Shown here: piece by piece, positions 39,846-47,501 of the stretch
Numbering within the stretch: the stretch's first letter is position 1
Layout: each line of letters starts with the position of its first letter
Assembly: GCF_018617855.1 (NCBI RefSeq)
Contig: NZ_JACSKY010000011.1
Span: forward strand, 1 to 64,000
Direction of reading: 5' to 3'
Length of the DNA stretch: 64,000 nucleotides
Source: Exiguobacterium qingdaonense
GTDB taxonomy: Bacteria; Bacillota; Bacilli; Exiguobacteriales; Exiguobacteriaceae
Program-made: the position numbers and the translations under genes
The notes under the pieces: generated by a model
Told to the model about the DNA's origin: nothing
What the model saw: the letters and a program-made list of their open reading frames with translations, nothing else
Databases searched by the model: none

Positions 39846-41248
39846 CGCTTTTTCAAACACTCGAGCAGTATGCGAATAGTGAGGCGGTCTATGCGGACCG
39901 CTCTTATTCATACAGAGAGATGCTTGAAGTCGGGGATTCGATTTGTGAGGAAGTCGGCGAACGGTCGCTCGTCTTCTGTTTATGTGCGAACCGGATCGAG
40001 TCGCTCTTCGGATATATCGGCTTTCTCCGTGGGCAGGTCGTCCCGGTCTTACTCGATGCGGAAATTCCGGCAGAACAGCTGCAGAAGCTGATGGAACGTT
40101 ATGAGCCGACCCACGTCTGGGCTCCTGAATCGAGAGAGGACCTGGCACATTCGTTAGAGTCTTTCTATCGATACGGTGACTATGTTCTGTTCGAAACAGG
40201 GACAGCCGTTCACCATCAACTCCACGAAGAATTGGCCCTTCTGTTGACGACCTCGGGTAGTACCGGGAGTCCGAAATTCGTCCGTCTCACGTATAACAAT
40301 CTATCAGCTAACGCCACATCGATCATCGACTATCTCGACATCGATCATACGGACAAGCCGATCACAACCCTCCCGATGAATTACTCGTATGGACTCTCCA
40401 TCATCAATAGCCATCTGTTGAAAGGGGCGACGATTATTCTGACAGACCGCTCCATCGTTCAAAAAGAGTTTTGGGAGCTGTGTCGTGCCGAGCAGGCGAC
40501 GACGTTTGGTGGGGTCCCGTTTCATTATGAGATGTTGAAGCGGTTAAAGTTTGAGACGTATGACCTTCCGAGTCTGAAAAAACTGACGCAAGCGGGTGGA
40601 AAGTTGGATCCGGCGCTCGCGCAGCACTTTGCGACGGTATGTGAAGAAAAAGGGATTCAGTTTTTCATCATGTACGGTCAGACGGAGGCGACGGCCCGGA
40701 TGTCGTATTTACCGGACCGGATGCATGCGGAAAAAGCAGGAAGCATCGGAATCGCCATCCCTGGTGGAACGCTCATGCTGCGAGATGAGGCCGGAAATGA
40801 CATCAATGAGGCGAACGTGACGGGCGAACTAGTATATCAAGGTGACAACGTATCGTTCGGTTACGCGACCTCGTTAGCGGATCTTGCGAAAGGTGACGAC
40901 AATCAAGGTGTGTTGCGTACAGGTGATATGGCGTATCAGGATGAGGAACGTTACTTCTTCATTGTCGGTCGTATCAAACGCATGATTAAACTACATGGGA
41001 GTCGAATCAGCCTAGACGAAGTCGAGGCGCTTCTTCGTGAGCATGGACATGAGTGCGTTTGTGCCGGGGAAGATGACCGACTATACGTGTATACGTTACA
41101 GGACGACGTTACGCACATAAAAAAAATCATGAAAGAACAAATCAAGGTGAAAGGTGTTCGGGTGATGCAGATTGACGAGATTCCGCGCAATGCGTTCGGA
41201 AAGATTCGTTATGCCGCGTTACCGAAGCGAGAACTTGTGACCACCTGA
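39842..41248 (+). CDS. AMP-forming adenylating ligase (DltA-like/acyl-activating)
   Basis: 468 residues of the ANL superfamily. Core motifs are LLLTTSGSTGSPKFVRLTYNN (P-loop-like), the FFIMYGQTEATARMSYLP acyl-adenylate region, GVLRTGDMAYQDEERYF and the C-terminal catalytic Lys in IPRNAFGKIRY. It probably adenylates a small acid and loads it onto the adjacent carrier protein. It looks more like the ligases of surface-polysaccharide acylation clusters than like true DltA, so D-alanine is only one possible substrate. Confidence 0.85.
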   Translation: MTLFQTLEQYANSEAVYADRSYSYREMLEVGDSICEEVGERSLVFCLCANRIESLFGYIGFLRGQVVPVLLDAEIPAEQLQKLMERYEPTHVWAPESREDLAHSLESFYRYGDYVLFETGTAVHHQLHEELALLLTTSGSTGSPKFVRLTYNNLSANATSIIDYLDIDHTDKPITTLPMNYSYGLSIINSHLLKGATIILTDRSIVQKEFWELCRAEQATTFGGVPFHYEMLKRLKFETYDLPSLKKLTQAGGKLDPALAQHFATVCEEKGIQFFIMYGQTEATARMSYLPDRMHAEKAGSIGIAIPGGTLMLRDEAGNDINEANVTGELVYQGDNVSFGYATSLADLAKGDDNQGVLRTGDMAYQDEERYFFIVGRIKRMIKLHGSRISLDEVEALLREHGHECVCAGEDDRLYVYTLQDDVTHIKKIMKEQIKVKGVRVMQIDEIPRNAFGKIRYAALPKRELVTT

Positions 41249-41297
41249 TTGTCAGGAATCGGTACATCATCAAGTTTCATAGCATCAGGTGGTAAAT

Positions 41298-42749
41298 ATG
41301 ACTTTTATTTCGATTGAATTCCTCTTATTTTTAACACTCATCGTCTTAACCTACTATGTAGTACCACATCGATTTAGATGGGTGCTCCTTATATTGGCGA
41401 GTTATGTCTTTTACGCCACATTGAGCGTTCAATTCATCCCGTTACTGTTGATCAGCACCGCCTTCACCTACGTGATTGGGATATTGATTGAGAAACAGGA
41501 AAAGAAAGAACAGAAGAAACGGCTCATGTGGGTCGGTATCTCGGGGCTCGTCTTCTGCCTCGGCTGGTTCAAATATTTTAATTTCGTCAATGACTCGCTT
41601 CGTTCGTTCGCTGTATGGAGCGGGTTTGATTATGATGTCCCGTATAAAGAAATCGTCTTACCATTGGCGATTTCGTTCTATACGTTTCAGGCGATTAGCT
41701 ATGTCGTGGACGTCTCGCGCGGGAAGCAAAAGGCGGAGCGTCATTACGGCTATTTCTCGGTCTATTTCGCCTTCTTCCCGCAACTCGTGGCGGGTCCGAT
41801 TGAGCGGGCGAAAAAGTTGCTTCCGCAACTGAAGACGGAACAACATCTCGACTACGACAACATCAGCTATGGCATCCAGCGCATCATCTGGGGATTCTTC
41901 AAAAAGACGTTGATTGCCGATCGGTTGGCCCCGATTGTTGCAAGTGTGTTCAACAGTCCAGATCCGACCGGTTCGGAGATTGTGCTCGCGACGATGTTGT
42001 TCTCGATTCAACTGTTCGCCGACTTCTCGGCGTGCAGTGACATCGCGATCGGCTGTGCACGCTTACTCGGGATTCGCTTATCGGAAAACTTCAAGCAGCC
42101 ACACTTCGCCGTATCGATCGCTGACTTTTGGAACCGCTGGCACATCACGCTTTCGATGTGGCTACGTGATTATATCTTCATGCCGCTCGCCAAAGGAAAG
42201 AAGAAACGTGAACAGATTTACGGAGCTATCCTCGCGACGTTTTTAGTGAGCGGGATTTGGCACGGTGCCGCATGGAACTTTGTACTCTGGGGACTCATTC
42301 ACGGAATCTATCGCGTGTTCGGAGACCATACGAAACAGCAGCGTGAAAAAATGGCGTCATGGGCAGGATTTGACCGCGTGCCGACATTGCATCGATGGTG
42401 GAAAATCGCCATCACGTTCCAGCTCGTCTGTTTCTCACGTGTCTTCTTTCAGTCTCACTCCATGGCGGAGGCGTTCTCACACGCCAAGCTATACGTGACG
42501 CCTTCTTCATGGGCACCGTCAGGCATGATGCAGGCGATTCAAATCTTCTCGTTACTCGATTTAATCATCTTCCTCGTCGTCTTTGTCGTCGTGCATCTAT
42601 TCCAACATATCGAGCGGACGAAGGGCTCGGCTTGGGACTGGATGGCACGTCAGTCTGCGATGACGAGCGTGGCCATCAACTTATTCTTGATTGTCTCGGC
42701 GTTCTTGTTCGGTGTGTCGAGCCAAGGATTCGTATACGGTGGGTTTTAA
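41298..42749 (+). CDS. MBOAT-family membrane O-acyltransferase (AlgI/DltB-like)
   Basis: 483 residues from the ATG at 41298 (AGGTGG upstream). About ten membrane helices. The MBOAT signature RLxxFWNRWHITLSMWLRDYIFMPL is seen around 285-310 and the catalytic His in SGIWHGAAWNFVLWG. MBOATs of this type pass an acyl group from a cytoplasmic carrier protein across the membrane to an extracellular polymer, as DltB does with D-alanine and AlgI with acetyl groups. Third gene of the operon. Confidence 0.92.
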   Translation: MTFISIEFLLFLTLIVLTYYVVPHRFRWVLLILASYVFYATLSVQFIPLLLISTAFTYVIGILIEKQEKKEQKKRLMWVGISGLVFCLGWFKYFNFVNDSLRSFAVWSGFDYDVPYKEIVLPLAISFYTFQAISYVVDVSRGKQKAERHYGYFSVYFAFFPQLVAGPIERAKKLLPQLKTEQHLDYDNISYGIQRIIWGFFKKTLIADRLAPIVASVFNSPDPTGSEIVLATMLFSIQLFADFSACSDIAIGCARLLGIRLSENFKQPHFAVSIADFWNRWHITLSMWLRDYIFMPLAKGKKKREQIYGAILATFLVSGIWHGAAWNFVLWGLIHGIYRVFGDHTKQQREKMASWAGFDRVPTLHRWWKIAITFQLVCFSRVFFQSHSMAEAFSHAKLYVTPSSWAPSGMMQAIQIFSLLDLIIFLVVFVVVHLFQHIERTKGSAWDWMARQSAMTSVAINLFLIVSAFLFGVSSQGFVYGGF

Positions 42750-42770
42750 GGTGAATGGAAAGGAATTAGC

Positions 42771-43685
42771 ATGAAGCGTTTAGGAATTAAAATAGTCGTC
42801 GTATTACTCGTCATCATCGCCATCTTTATTCCAGTCAATGATTTCGTGAAAGAATCGTGGGAATACAATAACAACCGGTCCATCCTTGCCTTCAAGGAAG
42901 ACCCTCAACCTGTCGATATCCTCAATCTCGGGACATCTCATGCGATGTACGGATATTCGTTTAAGTCACTCGGGGTGTCCCATCTCGATTTAGCGTTACC
43001 GAGTCAACCGATTGCATACGATTTAAAGTTGTTGCAAGCATACGATGAACATTTAAAACCAGGTGGGGTCGTCATCGTGTCGCTATCTCAAATCACCTTC
43101 AGCAACTCGTACGTCGGACGGAAGGAAATCTACTACCGTGTATTGGAACGGGAAGATATCGAGTCGGCCAGTCTGTTTCAATATTATACGCATGAACGCT
43201 TCCCGGCGCTGAACAGCGGCAGTGTCTACGCCGCCATTTCCCGGGAAATCCGAGATTTTCGCTTTGATGCGCATAAGCCATGGGAGAACGGTGGGCTGAA
43301 TTATTCTGAGCGTAAGTTTGAGGAAGTCACCGCGCAATACGAGAATGCCGTGAACAATCACGAGATTGAAGAGAATATGGCACATTTACAAGACATCATC
43401 GACTACTGCAAACAGCAAGGATATCGCGTCGTCTTGGCGATGGAACCGGTCCATGCATCGTATCATGCGTATTTCGACGAAGGGGTCATGGAACGTCTCG
43501 TATTTCAACATGTAGAGAAACTGGATTTAGATGTGCCCTTCCTCAATTACATGGGGGATGAACGTTTCATTCATGAGCAGTCGTTCTTCCATAATCCGGA
43601 CCATTTGAACGGAAAAGGGCGAAAGCTGTTGTCTTCGCTCGTCTATGAAGATTTGAAGCGATTGGGGTATATTGAAGGAGAATGA
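42771..43685 (+). CDS. Membrane-anchored SGNH/DltD-like protein
   Basis: 304 residues. One N-terminal membrane anchor (IKIVVVLLVIIAIFIPV) precedes an extracytoplasmic SGNH-hydrolase-like domain. The nucleophile Ser is in ILNLGTSHAMYG and the Asp-His pair in FHNPDHLNGKG. In dlt and alginate systems such a protein (DltD, AlgJ, AlgX) completes transfer of the acyl group to the acceptor. It ends overlapping the next ATG by four bases. A perfect Noc-binding site lies inside the gene. Confidence 0.85.
   Translation: MKRLGIKIVVVLLVIIAIFIPVNDFVKESWEYNNNRSILAFKEDPQPVDILNLGTSHAMYGYSFKSLGVSHLDLALPSQPIAYDLKLLQAYDEHLKPGGVVIVSLSQITFSNSYVGRKEIYYRVLEREDIESASLFQYYTHERFPALNSGSVYAAISREIRDFRFDAHKPWENGGLNYSERKFEEVTAQYENAVNNHEIEENMAHLQDIIDYCKQQGYRVVLAMEPVHASYHAYFDEGVMERLVFQHVEKLDLDVPFLNYMGDERFIHEQSFFHNPDHLNGKGRKLLSSLVYEDLKRLGYIEGE
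43236..43249. promoter_or_regulatory. Perfect Noc-binding site inside the SGNH gene
   Basis: ATTTCCCGGGAAAT is identical to the Bacillus Noc-site consensus. It lies within coding sequence, about 25 kb from noc, as is usual for these sites, which are scattered over the chromosome. Confidence 0.75.
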
Positions 43686-44215
43686 CGCGAGATTCAAATA
43701 GACGGGGAGTGATTCGAATCGAAACGATCTATTTAGCAGGAGGATGCCTATGGGGTGTCGAGGCATTTGTGAAGACGTTACCTGGCGTTCTCATCACCGA
43801 AGCGGGACGTGCGAACGGAATGACGGACACGTTGGATGGGGAATATGACGGGTACGCCGAATGTGTCAAAACGACGTTCGATCCGGATGTGGTGACGGTC
43901 AAGAATTTGATGCACTACTTGTTCGAAATCATTGATCCATATAGTCTCAATCAACAAGGAAATGATGTCGGGGAGAAGTATCGGACAGGCGTATATAGTG
44001 AAGACGCTCGACATTTGTCTGAGGCGCAGGCATTCATTGATTTACGCTCGGATGCGGAACAGATCGCTGTTGAAGTCAAGCCGCTCACGAACTATGTCCG
44101 AAGTGCGGACGAGCATCAAGACCGTTTGACGCGTTGCCCGGATGATTATTGTCATATTCCGAAAGACGTGTTAACGAAATATCAAACTGTGCCATCATCA
44201 AAGCGTCTCTTCTGA
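43682..44215 (+). CDS. msrA: Peptide-methionine (S)-S-oxide reductase MsrA
   Basis: About 177 residues. The active-site Cys is in IYLAGGCLWGVEAF (usually GCFWG), followed by the family segments EYDGYAECVKTTFDP and YRTGVYSEDARH. The end CPDDYCHIPKDVLTKY corresponds to the MsrA C-terminal part with a second Cys pair that may act as resolving residues. It repairs oxidised methionine. Its ATG overlaps the SGNH stop (ATGA), so it belongs to the Fur-controlled operon. The exact start is uncertain: a GTG at 43709 would give a shorter, more typical N-terminus. Confidence 0.9.
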   Translation: MTRDSNRRGVIRIETIYLAGGCLWGVEAFVKTLPGVLITEAGRANGMTDTLDGEYDGYAECVKTTFDPDVVTVKNLMHYLFEIIDPYSLNQQGNDVGEKYRTGVYSEDARHLSEAQAFIDLRSDAEQIAVEVKPLTNYVRSADEHQDRLTRCPDDYCHIPKDVLTKYQTVPSSKRLF

Positions 44216-44226
44216 GATGCTTTTTT
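44201..44226 (+). terminator. Terminator of the dlt-like operon
   Basis: AAGCGTCTC pairs with GAGATGCTT over a short loop (one GU pair), followed by TTTT. The msrA stop lies within it. Confidence 0.8.
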
Positions 44227-44349
44227 GTAAGAACTGATACGGAAGGTGTTGATATGAGCAACAACAAAACTAGCCATGGTTCATAAGAATGGGAAAATAT
44301 GTTATCTTCATTATGTTCTAATTCAGAAAAATGAAGAAGAGGTACACAT

Positions 44350-44457
44350 ATGTTCACATTCGGAATTGTTGGAGGAGCGAGTCTTCTCTTGGTCGCGTTC
44401 ATCTTTGGTCTGACGTACCTTGTCGTGCGCTCCATTTTAAAAATGATGAAAAAGTAA
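44350..44457 (+). CDS. Small single-pass membrane peptide
   Basis: A 35-residue peptide, MFTFGIVGGASLLLVAFIFG onward, ending KMMKK. It is one hydrophobic helix with a positively charged C-terminus. A GAAGAGG site lies nine bases upstream and a terminator follows directly, so it looks like a real gene. No family recognised. Confidence 0.55.
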   Translation: MFTFGIVGGASLLLVAFIFGLTYLVVRSILKMMKK

Positions 44458-44458
44458 A

Positions 44459-44498
44459 AGAAGGAGTCTGTCACTCAAATCGAGTGATGGCCTCCTTC
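44459..44498. terminator. Bidirectional terminator
   Basis: GAAGGAG pairs with CTCCTTC, enclosing TCACTC/GAGTGA as an inner stem. It separates the small peptide gene from the convergent hypothetical gene. Confidence 0.7.
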
Positions 44499-44502
44499 CT
44501 GT

Positions 44503-44745
44503 TTATGTTCGTTCAAGCACATTCACAAGCATTTGATGGATGACGTCGTGATCGTTTAGGTCATGGAGCTGATAGGGACTCCCGGGGAGCGTATAGACAT
44601 CCTTTGCCCCGACGTACGTAATCTGGAGTGTCACAGAACCATCTTCCTGACACGCCGTCGTCAATTCCAACTCGCCGCTGATGACACCGACTTCTTCAGT
44701 CATGACACCGTGAGTTGCCTTAAACGTTGAAGTGATCTTATTCAT
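44503..44745 (-). CDS. Hypothetical protein
   Basis: 80 residues, MNKITSTFKATHGVMTEEVGVISGELELTTACQEDGSVTLQITYVGAKD onward. It reads as a small mostly beta-strand protein with alternating polar and hydrophobic residues, no signal peptide and no membrane segment. AAGGAG precedes the ATG. It follows the nuclease gene on the same strand with only 19 bases between, so the two may be one transcript. I do not recognise the family. Confidence 0.6.
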   Translation of the reverse strand: MNKITSTFKATHGVMTEEVGVISGELELTTACQEDGSVTLQITYVGAKDVYTLPGSPYQLHDLNDHDVIHQMLVNVLERT

Positions 44746-44764
44746 ACATAACTCCTTTTCTGAC

Positions 44765-45397
44765 TCAATAAATACAAGCGTTGATTGCTGTCGTGAGTGC
44801 TGATTTCTCGGAGGACTGGAGGCTCAAGCCCCAACGACTCTTCGTCTCGACCCACATTTTCGCATACGCACAACGCGCACCGCTTCGTGGGGGTTGCCAT
44901 GTCGATGGGTCTTGGTCTCCTTTTGAGCGGTTCGATGAAGAGGACACCGCAATCAATTGGGGACCGTTCAAGTCGTTTGCGAAACTTTGACGTTTCGTCG
45001 TTGACCAGCTGCTTGCGCCAGAACGCCATGCTTCAGCGAGCGGGACGACGTGGTCGACGTCGAGGTCAGATGCTGACGTGAACGTCAAGCCGTCATAATA
45101 ACTGTACCATGAACCGGTCGAGACCGGACATTCATCGACGACCGAGTCAGCGTCCCGTTTCAAGACGATGTGACGCGTGTTACAACCACTTCCTTGACTC
45201 GACCAATGAGGAAAGAGGTCACGACTGTATCCTGTCATCGACCCTTCATTCTGGACCGTGAGTGCGTTCAGTTTCGTGAGCGCGTCTGCTTTCGACGGGA
45301 TATTCGGTGGGAAAGCTGAGACCGGTGTAGCGTCAAAGGACGCGGCCACCCAAACGAGCAATGTGACCAGTGTGACAGACATGAGTTTCTTCAACAT
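44765..45397 (-). CDS. Secreted HNH nuclease (DUF1524/GmrSD C-terminal-like)
   Basis: 210 residues from the ATG at 45397 (GGAGG upstream). The open frame to 45442 has no site. A clear signal peptide MLKKLMSVTLVTLLVWVAAS ends at about VSA. The mature protein has the HNH metal finger DLDVDHVVPLAEAWRSGA..NDLNGPQLIAVSSSSNRSKGDQDP, which is the His-Asn-His arrangement of secreted HNH nucleases. It probably degrades external DNA for nutrition or competition. The catalytic core is intact. A CACTTGC/GCAAGTG hairpin lies in its leader. Confidence 0.88.
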   Translation of the reverse strand: MLKKLMSVTLVTLLVWVAASFDATPVSAFPPNIPSKADALTKLNALTVQNEGSMTGYSRDLFPHWSSQGSGCNTRHIVLKRDADSVVDECPVSTGSWYSYYDGLTFTSASDLDVDHVVPLAEAWRSGASSWSTTKRQSFANDLNGPQLIAVSSSSNRSKGDQDPSTWQPPRSGARCAYAKMWVETKSRWGLSLQSSEKSALTTAINACIY

Positions 45398-45678
45398 ATA
45401 AAGCCTCCTACTATGTATTTGGAATGAACACTTGCGAGGCAAGTGGGCAACCTTTCATCAACCAACAAATGAGACAAATATCACTCAATCAAGTCAACTT
45501 GATCATACACAGGATGATTTTGAAAAAGTGTAAAAATCGATAAAAATGATTACAAAGACTATCGCAAATCCGTCTCTGGCATGAGTGAACGTTACGGTGT
45601 CATTTCTTTAGAACTAGTGAATGATCAGGACTGGTATAATGGATGACATGGATGGAGAGAAAAGAAGAGGTGGATGGA
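45398..45678. promoter_or_regulatory. Divergent interval with palindromic operator candidate
   Basis: An AT-rich interval between the HNH nuclease and the DUF4317 gene. It holds ATCAAGT-CA-ACTTGAT (45488-45503), a perfect seven-base inverted repeat, and the hairpin CACTTGC/GCAAGTG (45429-45445). A TATAAT near 45635 with upstream TGG is a likely extended -10 for the rightward gene. No regulator gene is adjacent. Confidence 0.45.
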
Positions 45679-46872
45679 ATGAACAAGAAAGAGATTGCGG
45701 CGATTCGCCGGCAGTTCAAAGTGAATGCGACCAAACTTAAGATTGCTGATCTATATACGATTTACATCCGACAGGAAACGAATGAGATTTATTACGAAGA
45801 GTTGCGTCCGTTCCCGTTCCTCGAAGAAGAGCAACAGGAACTGTTTTTGACGAACTTTAAAAAGGTGCTCGGTGGGAAACTCGATGAAAAGTTATTCGAA
45901 GTAAAGTTCCAGTATCCGGAGGAAGGTCAAGTCGACCATACGCAAGGGTTGCTGTATGAAGGACTTCGTACGGAAGAGACCGACGTCTGGACGGACTATA
46001 TGCAACGCATCGCGTTGAAGATGGTGAAAGACACGCCGTTTGAGAAAGATATGGTGGTGACGTTCATCCGGGGGAATTACAATAAGCCGACGAACCGACA
46101 TTCGGAAGAGTCTGAGATTCACGCAAACGATGAAGTGTATACGACGAAATTCATCCTCGGCAGCATCAGCCCGACAGAACTTCCGAAAAAATCACTCGTC
46201 TTCGACTTCGTCGAACGGGAGTTCAAAGCCAGCCTGATTATGAATCCGATCATCAAACTCGAGGCACCGATTGGCGGCTTCTTATTCCCGTGTTTCACGG
46301 ATAACGCGGCCGATGTGAACCACGTCCTTTACTCGGCCCATAAAGCGCATCAACCGGATATGACGTTCATTGAGAACGTGTTGAACGGTTCGGAGATTGT
46401 CACGGCAGTGGAGGAAAAGGCGGTCTTTGAAGAAGTCATCAAAACGGTCATCGGCGAAGAAGTCAATTCTCGGACGCTCGCGACCGTCTACGATGAGATC
46501 AATCAGATTATCGTCTCCGAGGAAGAGAACGAACAGGAAGAAGAGAGAGTGGCGATGCTCGACTCCCGTGCGGTCGAAGTCGTCTTACGAGCGAGTGGTG
46601 TGGAAGATGTGACGACGGAGAAGGTCGAGCAGGCGTTCAAGCAAGTCGTCGACGACACAAAATATGAGATGAAAGCGACGAGTGTCGTTCCGAAATATAC
46701 GTCGAAATCAATCAAGATCAACACAAAGGTCGCCAATATCTCGGTCAGCCCACAAGATTTGAAATACGTGAAGCAAGTGAACTATAAGGGGAAACCGTGC
46801 TTGTTGATTGAAGTAGAAGAAGAGACGGAGATTGAAGGGTTCAAACTCATCTCTGAAGAGTCGCTAGACTGA
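45679..46872 (+). CDS. DUF4317 protein
   Basis: 397 residues from the ATG at 45679. It begins MNKKEIAAIRRQFKVNATKL, which is typical of DUF4317, and the family continues through LADLYTIYIRQETNEIYYEELRPFPFLEEEQQELFLTNFKKVLGGKLD-like sequence. It is soluble, acidic, with no signal. Function unknown, though the family is widespread in Firmicutes. A small membrane-protein gene follows 14 bases later, so they may be one operon. Confidence 0.85.
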   Translation: MNKKEIAAIRRQFKVNATKLKIADLYTIYIRQETNEIYYEELRPFPFLEEEQQELFLTNFKKVLGGKLDEKLFEVKFQYPEEGQVDHTQGLLYEGLRTEETDVWTDYMQRIALKMVKDTPFEKDMVVTFIRGNYNKPTNRHSEESEIHANDEVYTTKFILGSISPTELPKKSLVFDFVEREFKASLIMNPIIKLEAPIGGFLFPCFTDNAADVNHVLYSAHKAHQPDMTFIENVLNGSEIVTAVEEKAVFEEVIKTVIGEEVNSRTLATVYDEINQIIVSEEENEQEEERVAMLDSRAVEVVLRASGVEDVTTEKVEQAFKQVVDDTKYEMKATSVVPKYTSKSIKINTKVANISVSPQDLKYVKQVNYKGKPCLLIEVEEETEIEGFKLISEESLD

Positions 46873-46886
46873 TTGGAGGAAAATCG

Positions 46887-47300
46887 ATGCATCCGATCGA
46901 GTTGATGGAACATGTTGCGTTTTTCATCCTAGTTGCCATCCCACTATTACTTGCGCTAGCATTGCGTGGGAAATGGAGACTCGGTATGGTTGGTGTTGCA
47001 TTGCTGATTGTTGTGACGTACGGTACGTTCTATTTTTCACGCCCTGTCCTTATCGCAGAGCGGGTGGCGGAAGATAAGCGCCTCGTTGACATGTATCTCG
47101 CTGAGCGGTATCCGGACGAAACATACAGCATAAGAACAATCCCATTTCGCGCGGAGGGTTTCGAACACACGAATCCGTATACCATCTACGTCACATTTAC
47201 AAATGAACCGAACGCAGAATACTACTATCGGGTCGATGAGAAAAATCATGTGTATATCTCGGGATTCACGGGGAACGTTCAAGATTTTCGATTCAAGTGA
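46887..47300 (+). CDS. Small membrane protein, DUF3139-like
   Basis: 137 residues with two N-terminal membrane helices (about 8-27 and 33-51) and a C-terminal soluble domain (FEHTNPYTIYVTFTNEPNAEYYYRVD). The layout resembles DUF3139-type extracytoplasmic proteins of Bacillales, but I am not certain of the family. It starts behind GGAGG, 14 bases after the DUF4317 gene, and ends with its own terminator. Confidence 0.6.
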   Translation: MHPIELMEHVAFFILVAIPLLLALALRGKWRLGMVGVALLIVVTYGTFYFSRPVLIAERVAEDKRLVDMYLAERYPDETYSIRTIPFRAEGFEHTNPYTIYVTFTNEPNAEYYYRVDEKNHVYISGFTGNVQDFRFK

Positions 47301-47301
47301 G

Positions 47302-47333
47302 GGGTCCAAGGCATAAACCTTGGACTCTTTTTT
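47302..47333 (+). terminator. Terminator of the DUF4317 unit
   Basis: GTCCAAGG pairs with CCTTGGAC over a six-base loop, then TCTTTTTT. Confidence 0.88.
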
Positions 47334-47352
47334 GACAATTGAGTGAGGAAGG

Positions 47353-47381
47353 TTGAACAAATCATACGATACGGGTATGAT
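47353..47381 (+). promoter_or_regulatory. Orphan rightward promoter
   Basis: TTGAAC (47353-47358), 17 bases, TATGAT (47376-47381). It points rightward into 120 bases that hold no supported gene before the convergent helicase gene. Cre-like operators follow. Confidence 0.5.
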
Positions 47382-47386
47382 GCAGA

Positions 47387-47440
47387 TGAAAACGTTTTCG
47401 GAAGAACTTATTTTTTTGCTCATTTTCGAAAGCGCTTTCG
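47387..47440. promoter_or_regulatory. Two cre-like operators (CcpA or LacI-family)
   Basis: TGAAAACGTTTTCG (47387-47400) and CGAAAGCGCTTTCG (47427-47440). Both are palindromes centred on CG and fit cre-type sites with one or two differences. They lie downstream of the orphan promoter, so they would block it when occupied. Confidence 0.5.
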
Positions 47441-47463
47441 AGAATTGTGGAACAATAAAAAAA

Positions 47464-47490
47464 CCTCAAAGATGAACAGCATCTTCGAGG
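47464..47490 (-). terminator. Terminator of the helicase gene
   Basis: On the minus strand CCTCGAAGATG pairs with CATCTTTGAGG (one mismatch), followed by TTTTTTT. It lies just after the helicase stop. Confidence 0.85.
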
Positions 47491-47501
47491 CTAGGTAGGC
47501 A

